This document shows positions 37,993 through 46,472 of a stretch of 55,590 bases of DNA, in pieces. The stretch's first letter is position 1; every line of letters starts with the position of its first letter. Below the pieces are notes generated by a model. That model had not been told where the DNA came from, ran no database searches, and saw nothing but the letters and a program-made list of their open reading frames with translations. Source of the stretch: Desulfobulbaceae bacterium BRH_c16a (lineage in GTDB: Bacteria > Desulfobacterota > Desulfobulbia > Desulfobulbales > Desulfocapsaceae); contig LADS01000065.1 of assembly GCA_000961725.1 (NCBI GenBank), positions 1-55,590 on the forward strand. Direction: 5' to 3'. The position numbers and the translations under genes were made by a program.

Positions 37993-40900
37993 ATGGCTTT
38001 TCCCGGACTGAAAACAGTCGCAAAAAGTTGCTTTTTTCTCAGTTGGTTCTGCCTGCTTTGGGTGTACACGATCTCGTGTCAGGCCGGAGAGGGGATCGCT
38101 CCCGCCAGAAGCATCTCCGTAGTCTCAAGCGAGTCGACCGCCCCTGAGTGGAAAGCCCTTTGGGATCAGGCCCGGAATCTTGCTCGTAAAAAAGCATATG
38201 TCGAGGCCGCGTCACTCTACGCAACACTTTTTCAACTGAAACCGAATATTGAAGAAGCCAGCTGGGAGTATTGCAAGGTTCTGTTGGCAATTGAAGATTA
38301 TACGGCGGTAAAAAAGATCGTTTCGAGTCTTCTGGAGAAAAACCCCAACAGAAGTGAATATCTCCTGGCCGGGGGACACATAGCCGTTCAATCCGAAGAT
38401 TGGACACTTGCCGTAAAATATTACGGGAAAGTATTGGAAAAGGATCCTGCCGGCAAGCTTGCCGATGCCGCTCTTACCGGATTGATAAAAAGCTTGCAGG
38501 CTCAAGGGAAAAGTAAAGCAGCCTTCACTCTCCTCGAACAGCTCATCACCCGAAATCCCCGTCAGGCAAATGTGCTTCGGGAAGGCGCACTGGCCGCGCA
38601 ATCGCTCGGTTACGCCGACAAAGCAAGAAAGCTCTATGGCCAGCTGCTGGCAGTTCAGGAAGTTGACGATCAAACCCTCCTGGCTGCTGCACATGCATTT
38701 GACAGTCCAGGATATGAACAACAAAGCAGTGGACTCTGGGCGGAGTATGTTGAGCGTCACCCCGATTATCTGCCATTTCACCGCAAATTGTCCGAATATC
38801 ATCTGAAAGCCGAGAATTTTACAGCGGCCATCCCACATATTTCCTACCTTGCCGAACATTCCGAAAATAATGAAGATTTGCTGCTTCAAGCCGGGAATAT
38901 CTATCTGTACCAGTTAAGGCGACCGGATAGGGCCCTGAGCTTTTTTGAGAGATATTTGACGAAACATCCTGAGGATGTAGCAGTTCAGCAAAAGATAAAG
39001 AATATCCAATTCATTCTCGCCGATGATTTTCTTGCCATCGTCGAAAATGATGGCGCCTGGTTGCTTTGGAAAGATCTTGCCAAGGTAACGCCCAATCGTG
39101 CGGCGGTCTTTCTGGCAATGGCAGATTTGCTGGAGCAGAAGGGAATGGTAAAGGCACTCATTGAAGTCCTGACCATTATACATCACCATTTCCCCGATGA
39201 CGACGCACTCTCTCTCCGCCTTGCCGATCAATATTACAATATAGAGAATTTCGAACTGGCTTTCAGCTATCTTCAAAAAGTGCGAAATCAGGAAAAGAAG
39301 ACAAAGGCATACTTTATTCGGCGGGGAAACATCGAAAAAACTCTCGGGATGGAAATGGCCGCTTTGGCATCATTTGAGGAAGCTTTGCGGGCCGAACCGG
39401 GAGATAAAAAACTCCGAAAGACATGTCTCGAGTTTGCCGGTAAGATCGGACTGGCAGGCAAAGTGGAATCACTTTTCGAACAGGGGCCGAGGGATGAAAG
39501 CGGGCGTCCCGATCGAGATTTATTTCTGACCTACCTTGCCCAGTTATCGAGGAATTTTCTGTTCAAGCAGTATGAGCAGGCAGGCTCCCGATATACAGCT
39601 CAATTTGGTCCGGACCTTCATCTGGTCGATCAAATGGACCTGATGAAGTCGGCTGCCTTGCGCCGCGAGGGGAAAAACCGAAAAGCCGAGCAGTTATTGC
39701 GCAGGATGTTGACTGAAGGACGTTCGGTCAAGGAAGTTCTCTTTGCTTTGGTCGACAATGCCATAGGCGATAGAAATTTCAGCGCTGCACAAACCTGGTA
39801 TACAACACTCGTTCGTCACAGTGTTGTCGAAGGCCCGGAATTTTCTCACGACGAGGATGGATATCAGCGACTCCTGCGCAAGGTGAGGATATTGAGATAC
39901 TTGAAAGAATTTGAAACCGCCAGGGATCTCATCCTGACATACGACAAGGAACGCCAGGAGAAGCTTCTTGTCGACAACAACAGGCAATTTCCCGAAGCAC
40001 TTGGAAATGAGCTGTGCTGGCTCAATTATCGTATTGGCGACTATAAAGAGACTTTGAAGATGGTTCAGAGTCAGAACGAACACAGGAAGCTGGATCCGGA
40101 GCTCTATATCCTGAACCGTCTTCTCATACGGAAGCTCAAACTCCCGGAATCGACTGGCAAGGATCTCGAAAAAAGACTGGCGATAAATGGAAATCCGACA
40201 CTCGGCGGAATGCTCGATATTATCGATTCCGAGCTGGGATACGAGCTCTATGACATGGTCGACAGTCATCTGCAGACGGTGCGGAAGAATTGCCCCGAAT
40301 CCGTTATCGGCAACATGTTTTCGGTCAGGTTTTTCCTTGCCAAAGGGAAATTCGACAAAGCCGTCGATCTCTTGACGAGGTTGATCGACACGTTTCCGGA
40401 TGAGCCCTATTTTACCAGAAAACTGATTGAGATCGAGGTAAAGCGAGGCAGGTACGCCAGGGGGATTGAAGTTCTTGGAGAGTCGGTAGGAGGGGTTTCG
40501 GATATAGACACTCTCGCCGCAAAAGTTTCATCGACTCAAGACACTGAGGAAATTCTTCTCCTTGCAAGGTTGTTGTGGGGTGATAAGCAGCAACAGGAAG
40601 CTTTGCGGATTTACGAGCAACTCCTTTCTCCTCCGGTTCACAAATTATTAAGCGATACATTCCAGAAAGAGGAACTCACTCTCTATCTGAACCGGGACAG
40701 ATCGTTCTGGGATTCGATGATGCTCCTGTTGCAGTCCGAGCCGGAGGTTGTAGCAGAACTGATGGATCCTGAATTTCTGGTGAATAATCTGGCGAACGAA
40801 GCCGGAAGTATTGTCGCCGCTCACTACGAAATGTACAGCTGGCAAAAGATGATCTCCAATGAATATCTTGCCCGAAAGGCGATTTATGAGCGTAATTATT

Positions 40901-42015
40901 CTTCGGCTGAAAAGAGTTACAAGCGGTTGCTTGAAGAGGAAAAGACTGCTGAGGGAATGATCGATCTGGCTGCGGTTTACGGGAGAACGGGCAAGTATCG
41001 AAAAGAAGCACAAGTCTATGAAGCAATTCAGAACACAGGAGCTACCTCCCCCGAACTTGTGAGTTCGATAGAGCGAAGCTCGATACAAATGAGCCCGCAG
41101 AATATTTTCGATGTCGGATATGAAGAGAGGGAGGGAAGGAGTGGTTTTATCGATATCTCGAAGTTGAACGTCGGTACTTCATTCTGGTTTACTCCTGCCC
41201 TCGACAAGGATATCCATCTGGCGTATTCGAATAATCGGTACGAGTCTATCAATTCCTCGGGGACGGTCGTGAGTAATTCGCTCTATGGGTCGGCAATATA
41301 TGAGTTTGCCAAAGATTATGAACTTATTTTCGGCGGAGGCACAGAAAAACTGGAGGGAACCAGTGATGCCAGGTTCCTCTACAATATGCTGGTAAAAGGT
41401 CAACTCGATCAATATTTCAACGCGTACCTGGGGTGGCAGAAAAGCCTCGTCTACGATACTGTGATGGCCATCGAGGAGGATATCTCCAGTCAGGGGGTCG
41501 AAACGGGGCTCGTTTGCGAAACTCCATTGGGGATCTCTTTCGGTGGCGATTTCCGCCATTTGAACTATAGTGACGGCAACTCGCAAAACAGGTTTCACGG
41601 GTTTTCCTCCTACGGTTTATATGGAGAGGCCGTTCATGTCTCTTTGCGTTACGATTTCCAATACTTAAGCAACACCGATGCCAATCCCGAACTGGGACTG
41701 ACAGGGATTGCGGAAGAAACCCCGCAGGAGAATATTTTCTACTGGAGCCCCGAATCATTTTCGGAACATTTGTTGACTCTGCACTTCCGTCACGATTTCC
41801 TTGGATACCAGCAGGGGAGAAAAAGGGGAGTCAGCTACTATTCCATAGACAATGCTTTTGGCTCGGAAGCCGATGAAATACTTTCTTATATGGGAAAATT
41901 TGATATTTTCCTTGAAATGAATCCCCATTTCCTATTAAAAGGCAACTTTACTTTTGCAAAAAGCGATGATTTTGAGGAGAAGGGGTTATCTCTTTCTCTG
42001 CATTATCGCTGGTAG
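37993..42015 (+). CDS. Giant exported TPR protein with C-terminal outer-membrane beta-barrel
   Basis: A 1340-residue protein. A signal peptide (hydrophobic about 13-30) is followed by many TPR-like helical repeats across residues 50-1060 (for example ARKKAYVEAASLYATLFQ, YKRLLEEEKTAEGMIDLA). The last 250-280 residues change to alternating aromatic and polar strands and end in LSLHYRW, with the terminal aromatic residue expected of an outer-membrane barrel. The layout resembles PgaA and PelB, which guide polysaccharide across the outer membrane through a TPR superhelix. No synthase or deacetylase is beside it. The polysaccharide role is inference; architecture is clear. Confidence 0.78.
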   Translation: MAFPGLKTVAKSCFFLSWFCLLWVYTISCQAGEGIAPARSISVVSSESTAPEWKALWDQARNLARKKAYVEAASLYATLFQLKPNIEEASWEYCKVLLAIEDYTAVKKIVSSLLEKNPNRSEYLLAGGHIAVQSEDWTLAVKYYGKVLEKDPAGKLADAALTGLIKSLQAQGKSKAAFTLLEQLITRNPRQANVLREGALAAQSLGYADKARKLYGQLLAVQEVDDQTLLAAAHAFDSPGYEQQSSGLWAEYVERHPDYLPFHRKLSEYHLKAENFTAAIPHISYLAEHSENNEDLLLQAGNIYLYQLRRPDRALSFFERYLTKHPEDVAVQQKIKNIQFILADDFLAIVENDGAWLLWKDLAKVTPNRAAVFLAMADLLEQKGMVKALIEVLTIIHHHFPDDDALSLRLADQYYNIENFELAFSYLQKVRNQEKKTKAYFIRRGNIEKTLGMEMAALASFEEALRAEPGDKKLRKTCLEFAGKIGLAGKVESLFEQGPRDESGRPDRDLFLTYLAQLSRNFLFKQYEQAGSRYTAQFGPDLHLVDQMDLMKSAALRREGKNRKAEQLLRRMLTEGRSVKEVLFALVDNAIGDRNFSAAQTWYTTLVRHSVVEGPEFSHDEDGYQRLLRKVRILRYLKEFETARDLILTYDKERQEKLLVDNNRQFPEALGNELCWLNYRIGDYKETLKMVQSQNEHRKLDPELYILNRLLIRKLKLPESTGKDLEKRLAINGNPTLGGMLDIIDSELGYELYDMVDSHLQTVRKNCPESVIGNMFSVRFFLAKGKFDKAVDLLTRLIDTFPDEPYFTRKLIEIEVKRGRYARGIEVLGESVGGVSDIDTLAAKVSSTQDTEEILLLARLLWGDKQQQEALRIYEQLLSPPVHKLLSDTFQKEELTLYLNRDRSFWDSMMLLLQSEPEVVAELMDPEFLVNNLANEAGSIVAAHYEMYSWQKMISNEYLARKAIYERNYSSAEKSYKRLLEEEKTAEGMIDLAAVYGRTGKYRKEAQVYEAIQNTGATSPELVSSIERSSIQMSPQNIFDVGYEEREGRSGFIDISKLNVGTSFWFTPALDKDIHLAYSNNRYESINSSGTVVSNSLYGSAIYEFAKDYELIFGGGTEKLEGTSDARFLYNMLVKGQLDQYFNAYLGWQKSLVYDTVMAIEEDISSQGVETGLVCETPLGISFGGDFRHLNYSDGNSQNRFHGFSSYGLYGEAVHVSLRYDFQYLSNTDANPELGLTGIAEETPQENIFYWSPESFSEHLLTLHFRHDFLGYQQGRKRGVSYYSIDNAFGSEADEILSYMGKFDIFLEMNPHFLLKGNFTFAKSDDFEEKGLSLSLHYRW

Positions 42016-42097
42016 GTTAGTACCTTACAGATTGTTTTTTCTTGTTTTTTTAAAGAAAAGAATCTGTTTCAAGGTACTTATACCCCCTTGTAGGGTG
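42016..42097. repeat. Structured intergenic repeat, copy A
   Basis: AGTACCTT (42019-42026) pairs with AAGGTACT (42071-42078), and an inner stem CAGATT (42028-42033) with AATCTG (42061-42066), around a T-rich loop with CTTGTTTTTTT. Attached is TATACCCCCTTGTAGGGT, itself a small ACCC/GGGT hairpin. Shares this layout with copies at 48234 and 51150. Lies between the TPR gene stop and the greA leader. Confidence 0.8.
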
Positions 42098-42121
42098 TTT
42101 GAATTAATCTGATTTTTATTT

Positions 42122-42165
42122 TCCTGTTGAGGAACCCACGTCTGGGTTCTCGCAGGATTTTTTTT
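42122..42165 (+). promoter_or_regulatory. Terminator-like attenuator in the greA leader
   Basis: TCCTG (42122-42126) pairs with CAGGA (42153-42157) and, inside, GAACCCA (42132-42138) pairs with TGGGTTC (42143-42149) over a four-base loop. Eight T follow at once (42158-42165), then the GGAGGAG ribosome site and ATG at 42178. Any greA transcript must pass through this structure, so it is more likely a regulated attenuator than the end of the upstream gene. E. coli greA is known to have a leader terminator releasing short RNAs; the sequence here is unrelated. Confidence 0.65.
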
Positions 42166-42177
42166 ATGGAGGAGTAG

Positions 42178-42663
42178 ATGATTGCAAGAATACCTATGTC
42201 AAAAACCGGCCACCAGAAACTCAGAGACGAGCTGTTTCGCCTCGAGAGGGTGGAACGCAGCGAGGTCGTCAAGTCTATCGAAGTGGCACGGGAGCATGGC
42301 GATTTAAAAGAAAACGCCGAATACCATGCCGCAAAGGATCGCCAGGGACATATTGAAGGAAGAATTATCGAATTAAAAGATAAACTTGCGCGGGCGGAAA
42401 TTATAGATTGCTTAAAAGTCAGTACCAAAACCATAGTATTTGGAACTGTCGTCAAGTTACTTGATCTCGATACGGAAGAAGAGGTGACCTATCAGCTCCT
42501 CGGGCCGGAGGAATCGGATGTTAAAAAAGGATCGATTTCCGTCCTGTCACCGCTTGGCAGAAGTATGCTCGGCAAGGAAGTGGGGGATGAAATCCAGGCT
42601 GTGACACCCGGTGGAACGAGGGAATTTGAGGTGATTGAGATTCGTTCTGCCAACTTTCAATAA
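42178..42663 (+). CDS. greA: Transcription elongation factor GreA
   Basis: A 161-residue GreA. The N-terminal coiled coil (about 1-78) contains the acidic tip DLKENAEYHAAKDRQ that reaches into the RNA polymerase secondary channel to stimulate cleavage of backtracked RNA; the C-terminal FKBP-like domain ends the protein (SPLGRSMLGKEVGDEI). Complete, with a strong GGAGGAG site. It converges with the TetR gene 27 bases downstream. The leader carries a terminator-like structure and a copy of the intergenic repeat, so expression may be controlled at elongation. Confidence 0.96.
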   Translation: MIARIPMSKTGHQKLRDELFRLERVERSEVVKSIEVAREHGDLKENAEYHAAKDRQGHIEGRIIELKDKLARAEIIDCLKVSTKTIVFGTVVKLLDLDTEEEVTYQLLGPEESDVKKGSISVLSPLGRSMLGKEVGDEIQAVTPGGTREFEVIEIRSANFQ

Positions 42664-42690
42664 GCCGGCGGTACGTCGACAGTGGAAAGC

Positions 42691-43293
42691 TTATTCAGAT
42701 AAATTATCGGGATCCAGCAGTATTCCCGTAAGAAACATCGATATGATCTGGTTCGCTGTTTCATCAACGGTATAGTGAGTTTCAAGAGAAGCATTCCAGA
42801 CCCGGGAAACCTCATCCAGAGCTCCGAACAACACTCGTTTGGCAAGGTCGGGCTGGATGTCCGACCGGTAAATGCCAAGTTCTTGGCCTTGTCGAATGAT
42901 ATTGGCAATGATGCCGGTATACTCGCTGAACTTATTATCCCGGTAATCTTTGATTACCTTGTTTGTTTGCCGTAGTTCTATCTGGATAACTTCGGCAAGG
43001 TTTTTGTTTTTTTTCATGGCTATGAGATGCTGGGTAATAAAAACCTCCAGCATTTTTCTGGGGTCGCTCTCAAGGCTGAGCAATTTCTCTGTGCTTTCTA
43101 CGATTTTTCTTACTTCTTCCTCAAATACCGAGAGCAGAATATCGTATTTGTTGTTGAAATAGAGGTAGATTGTACCGTCGGCAACCTTGGCTTCTTTGGC
43201 AATATCGGATATTCTAGCGGTGAAAAAGCCTTTTTTTGCAAAGACTTTGGTCGCCGCTACAATAATTTTAGTGTGTTTATTTTCTGCTTTCAT
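42691..43293 (-). CDS. TetR-family transcription regulator
   Basis: A 200-residue regulator: N-terminal DNA-binding helix-turn-helix (IIVAATKVFAKKGFF, ISDIAKEAKVADGTIYLYF) followed by a helical ligand and dimerisation domain that keeps the FadR/TetR_C look (QIELRQTNKVIKDYR). The frame is open to 43392, but the upstream part runs through the palindrome and does not resemble the family, so ATG 43293 is chosen although AGGGA sits very close to it. The perfect palindrome upstream is probably its own operator. TetR proteins of this type often sense acyl-CoA, which is not shown here. Confidence 0.87.
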   Translation of the reverse strand: MKAENKHTKIIVAATKVFAKKGFFTARISDIAKEAKVADGTIYLYFNNKYDILLSVFEEEVRKIVESTEKLLSLESDPRKMLEVFITQHLIAMKKNKNLAEVIQIELRQTNKVIKDYRDNKFSEYTGIIANIIRQGQELGIYRSDIQPDLAKRVLFGALDEVSRVWNASLETHYTVDETANQIISMFLTGILLDPDNLSE

Positions 43294-43339
43294 TCCCTGA
43301 AGTAACGACTGAAAGTAAACGAGAAAAGCATGAAAAAAC

Positions 43340-43355
43340 ATGAATGGCCATTCAT
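43340..43355. promoter_or_regulatory. Perfect 16-base palindrome, probable TetR operator
   Basis: ATGAATGGCCATTCAT is a perfect palindrome 47 bases upstream of the TetR start, and a further TTCAT repeat extends it to 43359. Its position between the TetR gene and purD suggests autoregulation and perhaps an effect on purD. The TGAATG/CATTCA half-sites are of the kind used by TetR-family regulators. Confidence 0.7.
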
Positions 43356-43479
43356 TCATGTAATATTTCATCTCCGTTTTGTCAACGATCAATCAAATCG
43401 GATAAGAGGTGATTTGGCAGATCACTCATACACGGAATCAAATGAGTTCTTACAATAATAATTTAAAGTGGAGAGAGTT

Positions 43480-45255
43480 ATGAAGGTTCTTGTTGTTGGT
43501 TCAGGGGGTCGTGAGCATGCTCTCGTATGGAAAATCGGACAGAGCAGGAAAGTTGAGAAAGTGTTTTGTGCGCCTGGCAATGCCGGCATAAGTCGTCTTG
43601 CCGATTGTGTCGATATCTCCGCTACGGATGTACATGGACTGTTAAAATTTGCCAAAAAAGAAAAAATCGATCTGACCGTGATAGGACCGGAATCTTCATT
43701 GGTAGCCGGCATCGTCGATGTATTTGAGGAAAATGGCTTAAGGATCTTTGGTCCCAGCCAAAAAGCGGCGGAACTCGAAGGCAGCAAGGTGTTTTCCAAA
43801 GAATTCTTGCAGAAATACAATATTCCCAGCGCTTCTTTCAAAGTCTTCAGCGATGCCGGCCAAGCCAAAAATTATCTCGATACATGCGGGGCGCCGATTG
43901 TCGTGAAAGCCGATGGTCTTGCTGCCGGAAAAGGCGTGGTCGTTGCCAAGACCATCGAGGAGGCAAAGCAGGCGGTTGATCTCATCATGGCCGACAAAGC
44001 TTTCGGCAGTGCCGGGGATAAAATTGTAATAGAAGAATGTCTTTCCGGGGAAGAAGCTTCCTTTATTGCGTTTACCGACGGCAAAACCATTCTGCCGCTG
44101 CCTACTTCCCAGGATCACAAAGCCATATTCGACAACGACGAGGGTCCGAACACCGGCGGAATGGGCGCATATTCGCCAGCTCCGGTGGTAACCGGCGAGA
44201 TAGCCGAATTCGTCATGAATCACATCATGCTGCCAACAGTCAAAGGTCTCGAGGCCGAAGGCCGTCCGTATAAAGGTATGCTTTATGCCGGCCTGATGAT
44301 AAGCGGCGAGACGATCAATGTCCTGGAATTTAATTGCCGTTTCGGAGACCCTGAAGCCCAGCCACTCCTCATGCGCTTAAAAAGCGACATTGTCGACATT
44401 TTTGAGGCGGCAATAGACGGCAGACTGGACAAAGTGGAAATGAAAATCGATCCGCGCCCCACGGTGTGTGTAGTCATGGCTTCCGGCGGTTATCCGGGGA
44501 AGTATGAAAATGGCAAGACCATTAAAGGATTGACAAAAGCCGGAGATTGTCCGGGTGTCGAGGTGTTTCATGCCGGGACCATCAAAAAACACGGCAGGAT
44601 CCAGACCAACGGCGGGCGAGTTCTCGGGGTAACAGCGGTCGGTAAAACTCTTGAAGAAGCTATTGCCAGAGCCTATCGCGCCGTCGATGAAATACGATGG
44701 ACCAACTGTTATTGCAGACGCGATATCGGCGCCAAAGCTCTGCGCCGAACAACTGCATCGAAGCAACAGCCTGTAGTCGGCATCGTCATGGGCAGCGATT
44801 CAGATCTGCCGATTATGAAGGCAGCTGCCGATTTTCTTAAAATGATGGAAGTAAGTTACGAGATAACCGTCGCTTCAGCCCATCGTACGCCGGCAAGAGC
44901 GACCGAGTATGCCCAGACCGCCCAGCAGAGAGGCTTGAAGATTATTATTGCCGGGGCTGGAATGGCTGCCCATCTGGCCGGAGTGCTCGCCTCTCATACC
45001 GATGTTCCGGTAATTGGCGTACCACTTGATGCCTCGCCCCTCGGCGGTATGGATGCTTTGCTCGCAACTGTGCAGATGCCTCCCGGCGTGCCCGTGGCTA
45101 CCATGGGAATCGGCAAAGCGGGAGCAAAAAATGCCGGTGTACTCGCGACAAGAATCCTTGCCATCTCGGATCCTGAATTAGGCCGAAGACTCGTTAAATT
45201 TCGCCAGGACATGGTAAGGGAAGTGGAGGAAAAAGCAAAAAACATCAATGTGTAG
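43480..45255 (+). CDS. purDE: Fused phosphoribosylamine-glycine ligase and N5-CAIR mutase (PurD-PurE)
   Basis: A 591-residue bifunctional purine enzyme. Residues 1-423 are PurD (GAR synthetase): VVGSGGREHAL, ATP-grasp KADGLAAGKGVVVA, GPNTGGMGAYSPAP and EFNCRFGDPEAQ. Residues 430-591 are PurE: VGIVMGSDSDLPIMKAA, ASAHRTPARATEY, IAGAGMAAHLAGV, PLGGMDALLATVQMPPG. PurD makes GAR from phosphoribosylamine; PurE forms CAIR several steps later. The PurE part is of the class I sequence type although no purK is in the window. ATG 43480 follows GGAGAGAG; a GTG at 43468 is less likely. No stop or frameshift separates the two parts. It overlaps the following YrdC gene by eight bases. Confidence 0.94.
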   Translation: MKVLVVGSGGREHALVWKIGQSRKVEKVFCAPGNAGISRLADCVDISATDVHGLLKFAKKEKIDLTVIGPESSLVAGIVDVFEENGLRIFGPSQKAAELEGSKVFSKEFLQKYNIPSASFKVFSDAGQAKNYLDTCGAPIVVKADGLAAGKGVVVAKTIEEAKQAVDLIMADKAFGSAGDKIVIEECLSGEEASFIAFTDGKTILPLPTSQDHKAIFDNDEGPNTGGMGAYSPAPVVTGEIAEFVMNHIMLPTVKGLEAEGRPYKGMLYAGLMISGETINVLEFNCRFGDPEAQPLLMRLKSDIVDIFEAAIDGRLDKVEMKIDPRPTVCVVMASGGYPGKYENGKTIKGLTKAGDCPGVEVFHAGTIKKHGRIQTNGGRVLGVTAVGKTLEEAIARAYRAVDEIRWTNCYCRRDIGAKALRRTTASKQQPVVGIVMGSDSDLPIMKAAADFLKMMEVSYEITVASAHRTPARATEYAQTAQQRGLKIIIAGAGMAAHLAGVLASHTDVPVIGVPLDASPLGGMDALLATVQMPPGVPVATMGIGKAGAKNAGVLATRILAISDPELGRRLVKFRQDMVREVEEKAKNINV

Positions 45256-45886
45256 CGTATCAAACAATCATATCGGCACATCTCTGCATCGAGCGGTAGC
45301 TGTACTGCGACAAGGCGGGATTGTTGCTTTTCCGACAGAAACTTTTTATGGACTGGCAGTTGATCCCGGTTGTGAGTCCGCCGTTGCCAAGCTTTTTCAA
45401 GTAAAGCAGCGGCCTGCTCACAAACCTCTCCTCGTGCTTATTGACAGGAGGGAGCAATTATCTGAACTGGTCTCTGAAATCCCCCCTCTCTATCGGAATC
45501 TTATGGAAAAATTCTGGCCGGGGCCACTCACCCTGGTGTTTCCGGCCAGAAAAGATCTCTCCCGGCAACTTACCGGCGATACCGGCACCATTGGCGTAAG
45601 GATTTCCCCGCATCCGATTGCGCTTAAGCTTATCGGCGAACTTGGGAAGCCGGTAACCGCAACCAGTGCCAATCTTTCCGGACAGTTACCTGCAAAGACA
45701 GCGTATGAGGTTTTTGAAATGTTCCGGGACACGGTCGACTATATTCTGGACGGAGGAGAAACTGCGGCAGGTCTGTGTTCGACAATTGTCGGGTTGGAAA
45801 GTGGCAGTCTCACCATCCTGCGGCAGGGGCAGGTTGATGTGGCGTCGGAATTGATCGAAAAAATTGCCGGAAACACCAAAGCTTAA
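45248..45886 (+). CDS. L-threonylcarbamoyladenylate synthase (Sua5/YciO/YrdC family)
   Basis: A 212-residue protein with the YrdC fold: GGIVAFPTETFYGLAVD, KQRPAHKPL, FWPGPLTLVF, RISPHP and TATSANLSGQ. It makes threonylcarbamoyl-AMP from threonine, bicarbonate and ATP for the t6A37 modification of ANN-decoding tRNAs. The length fits TsaC rather than the longer Sua5 with its extra C-terminal domain. The ATG overlaps the purDE end by eight bases, so translation is coupled, though the link in function is not obvious. Confidence 0.9.
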   Translation: MCSVSNNHIGTSLHRAVAVLRQGGIVAFPTETFYGLAVDPGCESAVAKLFQVKQRPAHKPLLVLIDRREQLSELVSEIPPLYRNLMEKFWPGPLTLVFPARKDLSRQLTGDTGTIGVRISPHPIALKLIGELGKPVTATSANLSGQLPAKTAYEVFEMFRDTVDYILDGGETAAGLCSTIVGLESGSLTILRQGQVDVASELIEKIAGNTKA

Positions 45887-46037
45887 AAGTAAATATCATT
45901 TAGCATTGGGACATCAACCCGGTTCGAATCGATTTGATTCACGGGAAGATAATATGATACTATAGCTCCACGACCCAAAAAAATGGAAACGTGAAGGCTA
46001 GGTGTTCCGAATTTTCTGCTTACGATAAGGATTATCT

Positions 46038-46361
46038 ATGAATGCACTGAAATGGGATAAGGAGTTTGCCATGGAGCAAGCTGCCGACGACAGGGAATTA
46101 TTGCAGGAACTGCTGGCAATATTCAAGGATTCCCTGCTTTCCGATGTCCTTCTCATTGAGCAGGGGCTTGATGAAGGATCGGCGGCCAAGGTGTGCGGTG
46201 CCGCACACTCGATCAAAGGTGCATCTGCGAGTTTAGGAATATTGGGAATAAAAGAGATCGCTGTAGTCATTGAAGAAGAAAGCAGAGCCGGCGGGCTGGA
46301 GGCAGCCCGGAAAAAGTTGCCGGTACTCCAGTCACTCCTGCACGAATTACAGGCCCTTTAA
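46038..46361 (+). CDS. Solo histidine phosphotransfer (HPt) protein
   Basis: A 107-residue four-helix HPt domain with the phosphoacceptor His57 in CGAAHSIKGASASLG and nothing else. Such proteins pass phosphate between hybrid kinases and response regulators. No kinase or regulator is adjacent. A good ATAAGGA site precedes the start. The nearest candidates in the window for partnership are the receiver-bearing CheA and the small receiver protein, but this is speculation. Confidence 0.87.
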   Translation: MNALKWDKEFAMEQAADDRELLQELLAIFKDSLLSDVLLIEQGLDEGSAAKVCGAAHSIKGASASLGILGIKEIAVVIEEESRAGGLEAARKKLPVLQSLLHELQAL

Positions 46362-46367
46362 ATCGAC

Positions 46368-46451
46368 ACCCCAGCCAAGGGGGTACTCTTTTCTGTCCCC
46401 CCTTTGAAGGTACTTATCCCACCACTTCCCGGTGAAAAGGAAGGGTGGGAT
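46368..46451. repeat. Divergent relative of the intergenic repeat (copy D), with two hairpins
   Basis: ACCCC (46368-46372) pairs with GGGGT (46380-46384), and the plus strand reads CCAAGGGGGTACT, the small-hairpin consensus. Further on, GAAGGTACTTAT (46406-46417) matches the outer arm of the long hairpin. ATCCCACC-A-CTTCC (46416-46429) pairs with GGAAGGGTGGGAT (46439-46451), thirteen pairs with one bulge. It lies between the convergent HPt and ettA genes; no T-run follows on either side. Confidence 0.6.
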
Positions 46452-46472
46452 CCACGAGAAAGCTAAAAAAAA

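Noticed and set aside
45917..45937. GGTTCGAATC resembling a tRNA T-loop upstream of the HPt gene
   Set aside because: The flanking bases do not form the T-arm stem and no acceptor, D or anticodon arms can be built around it.
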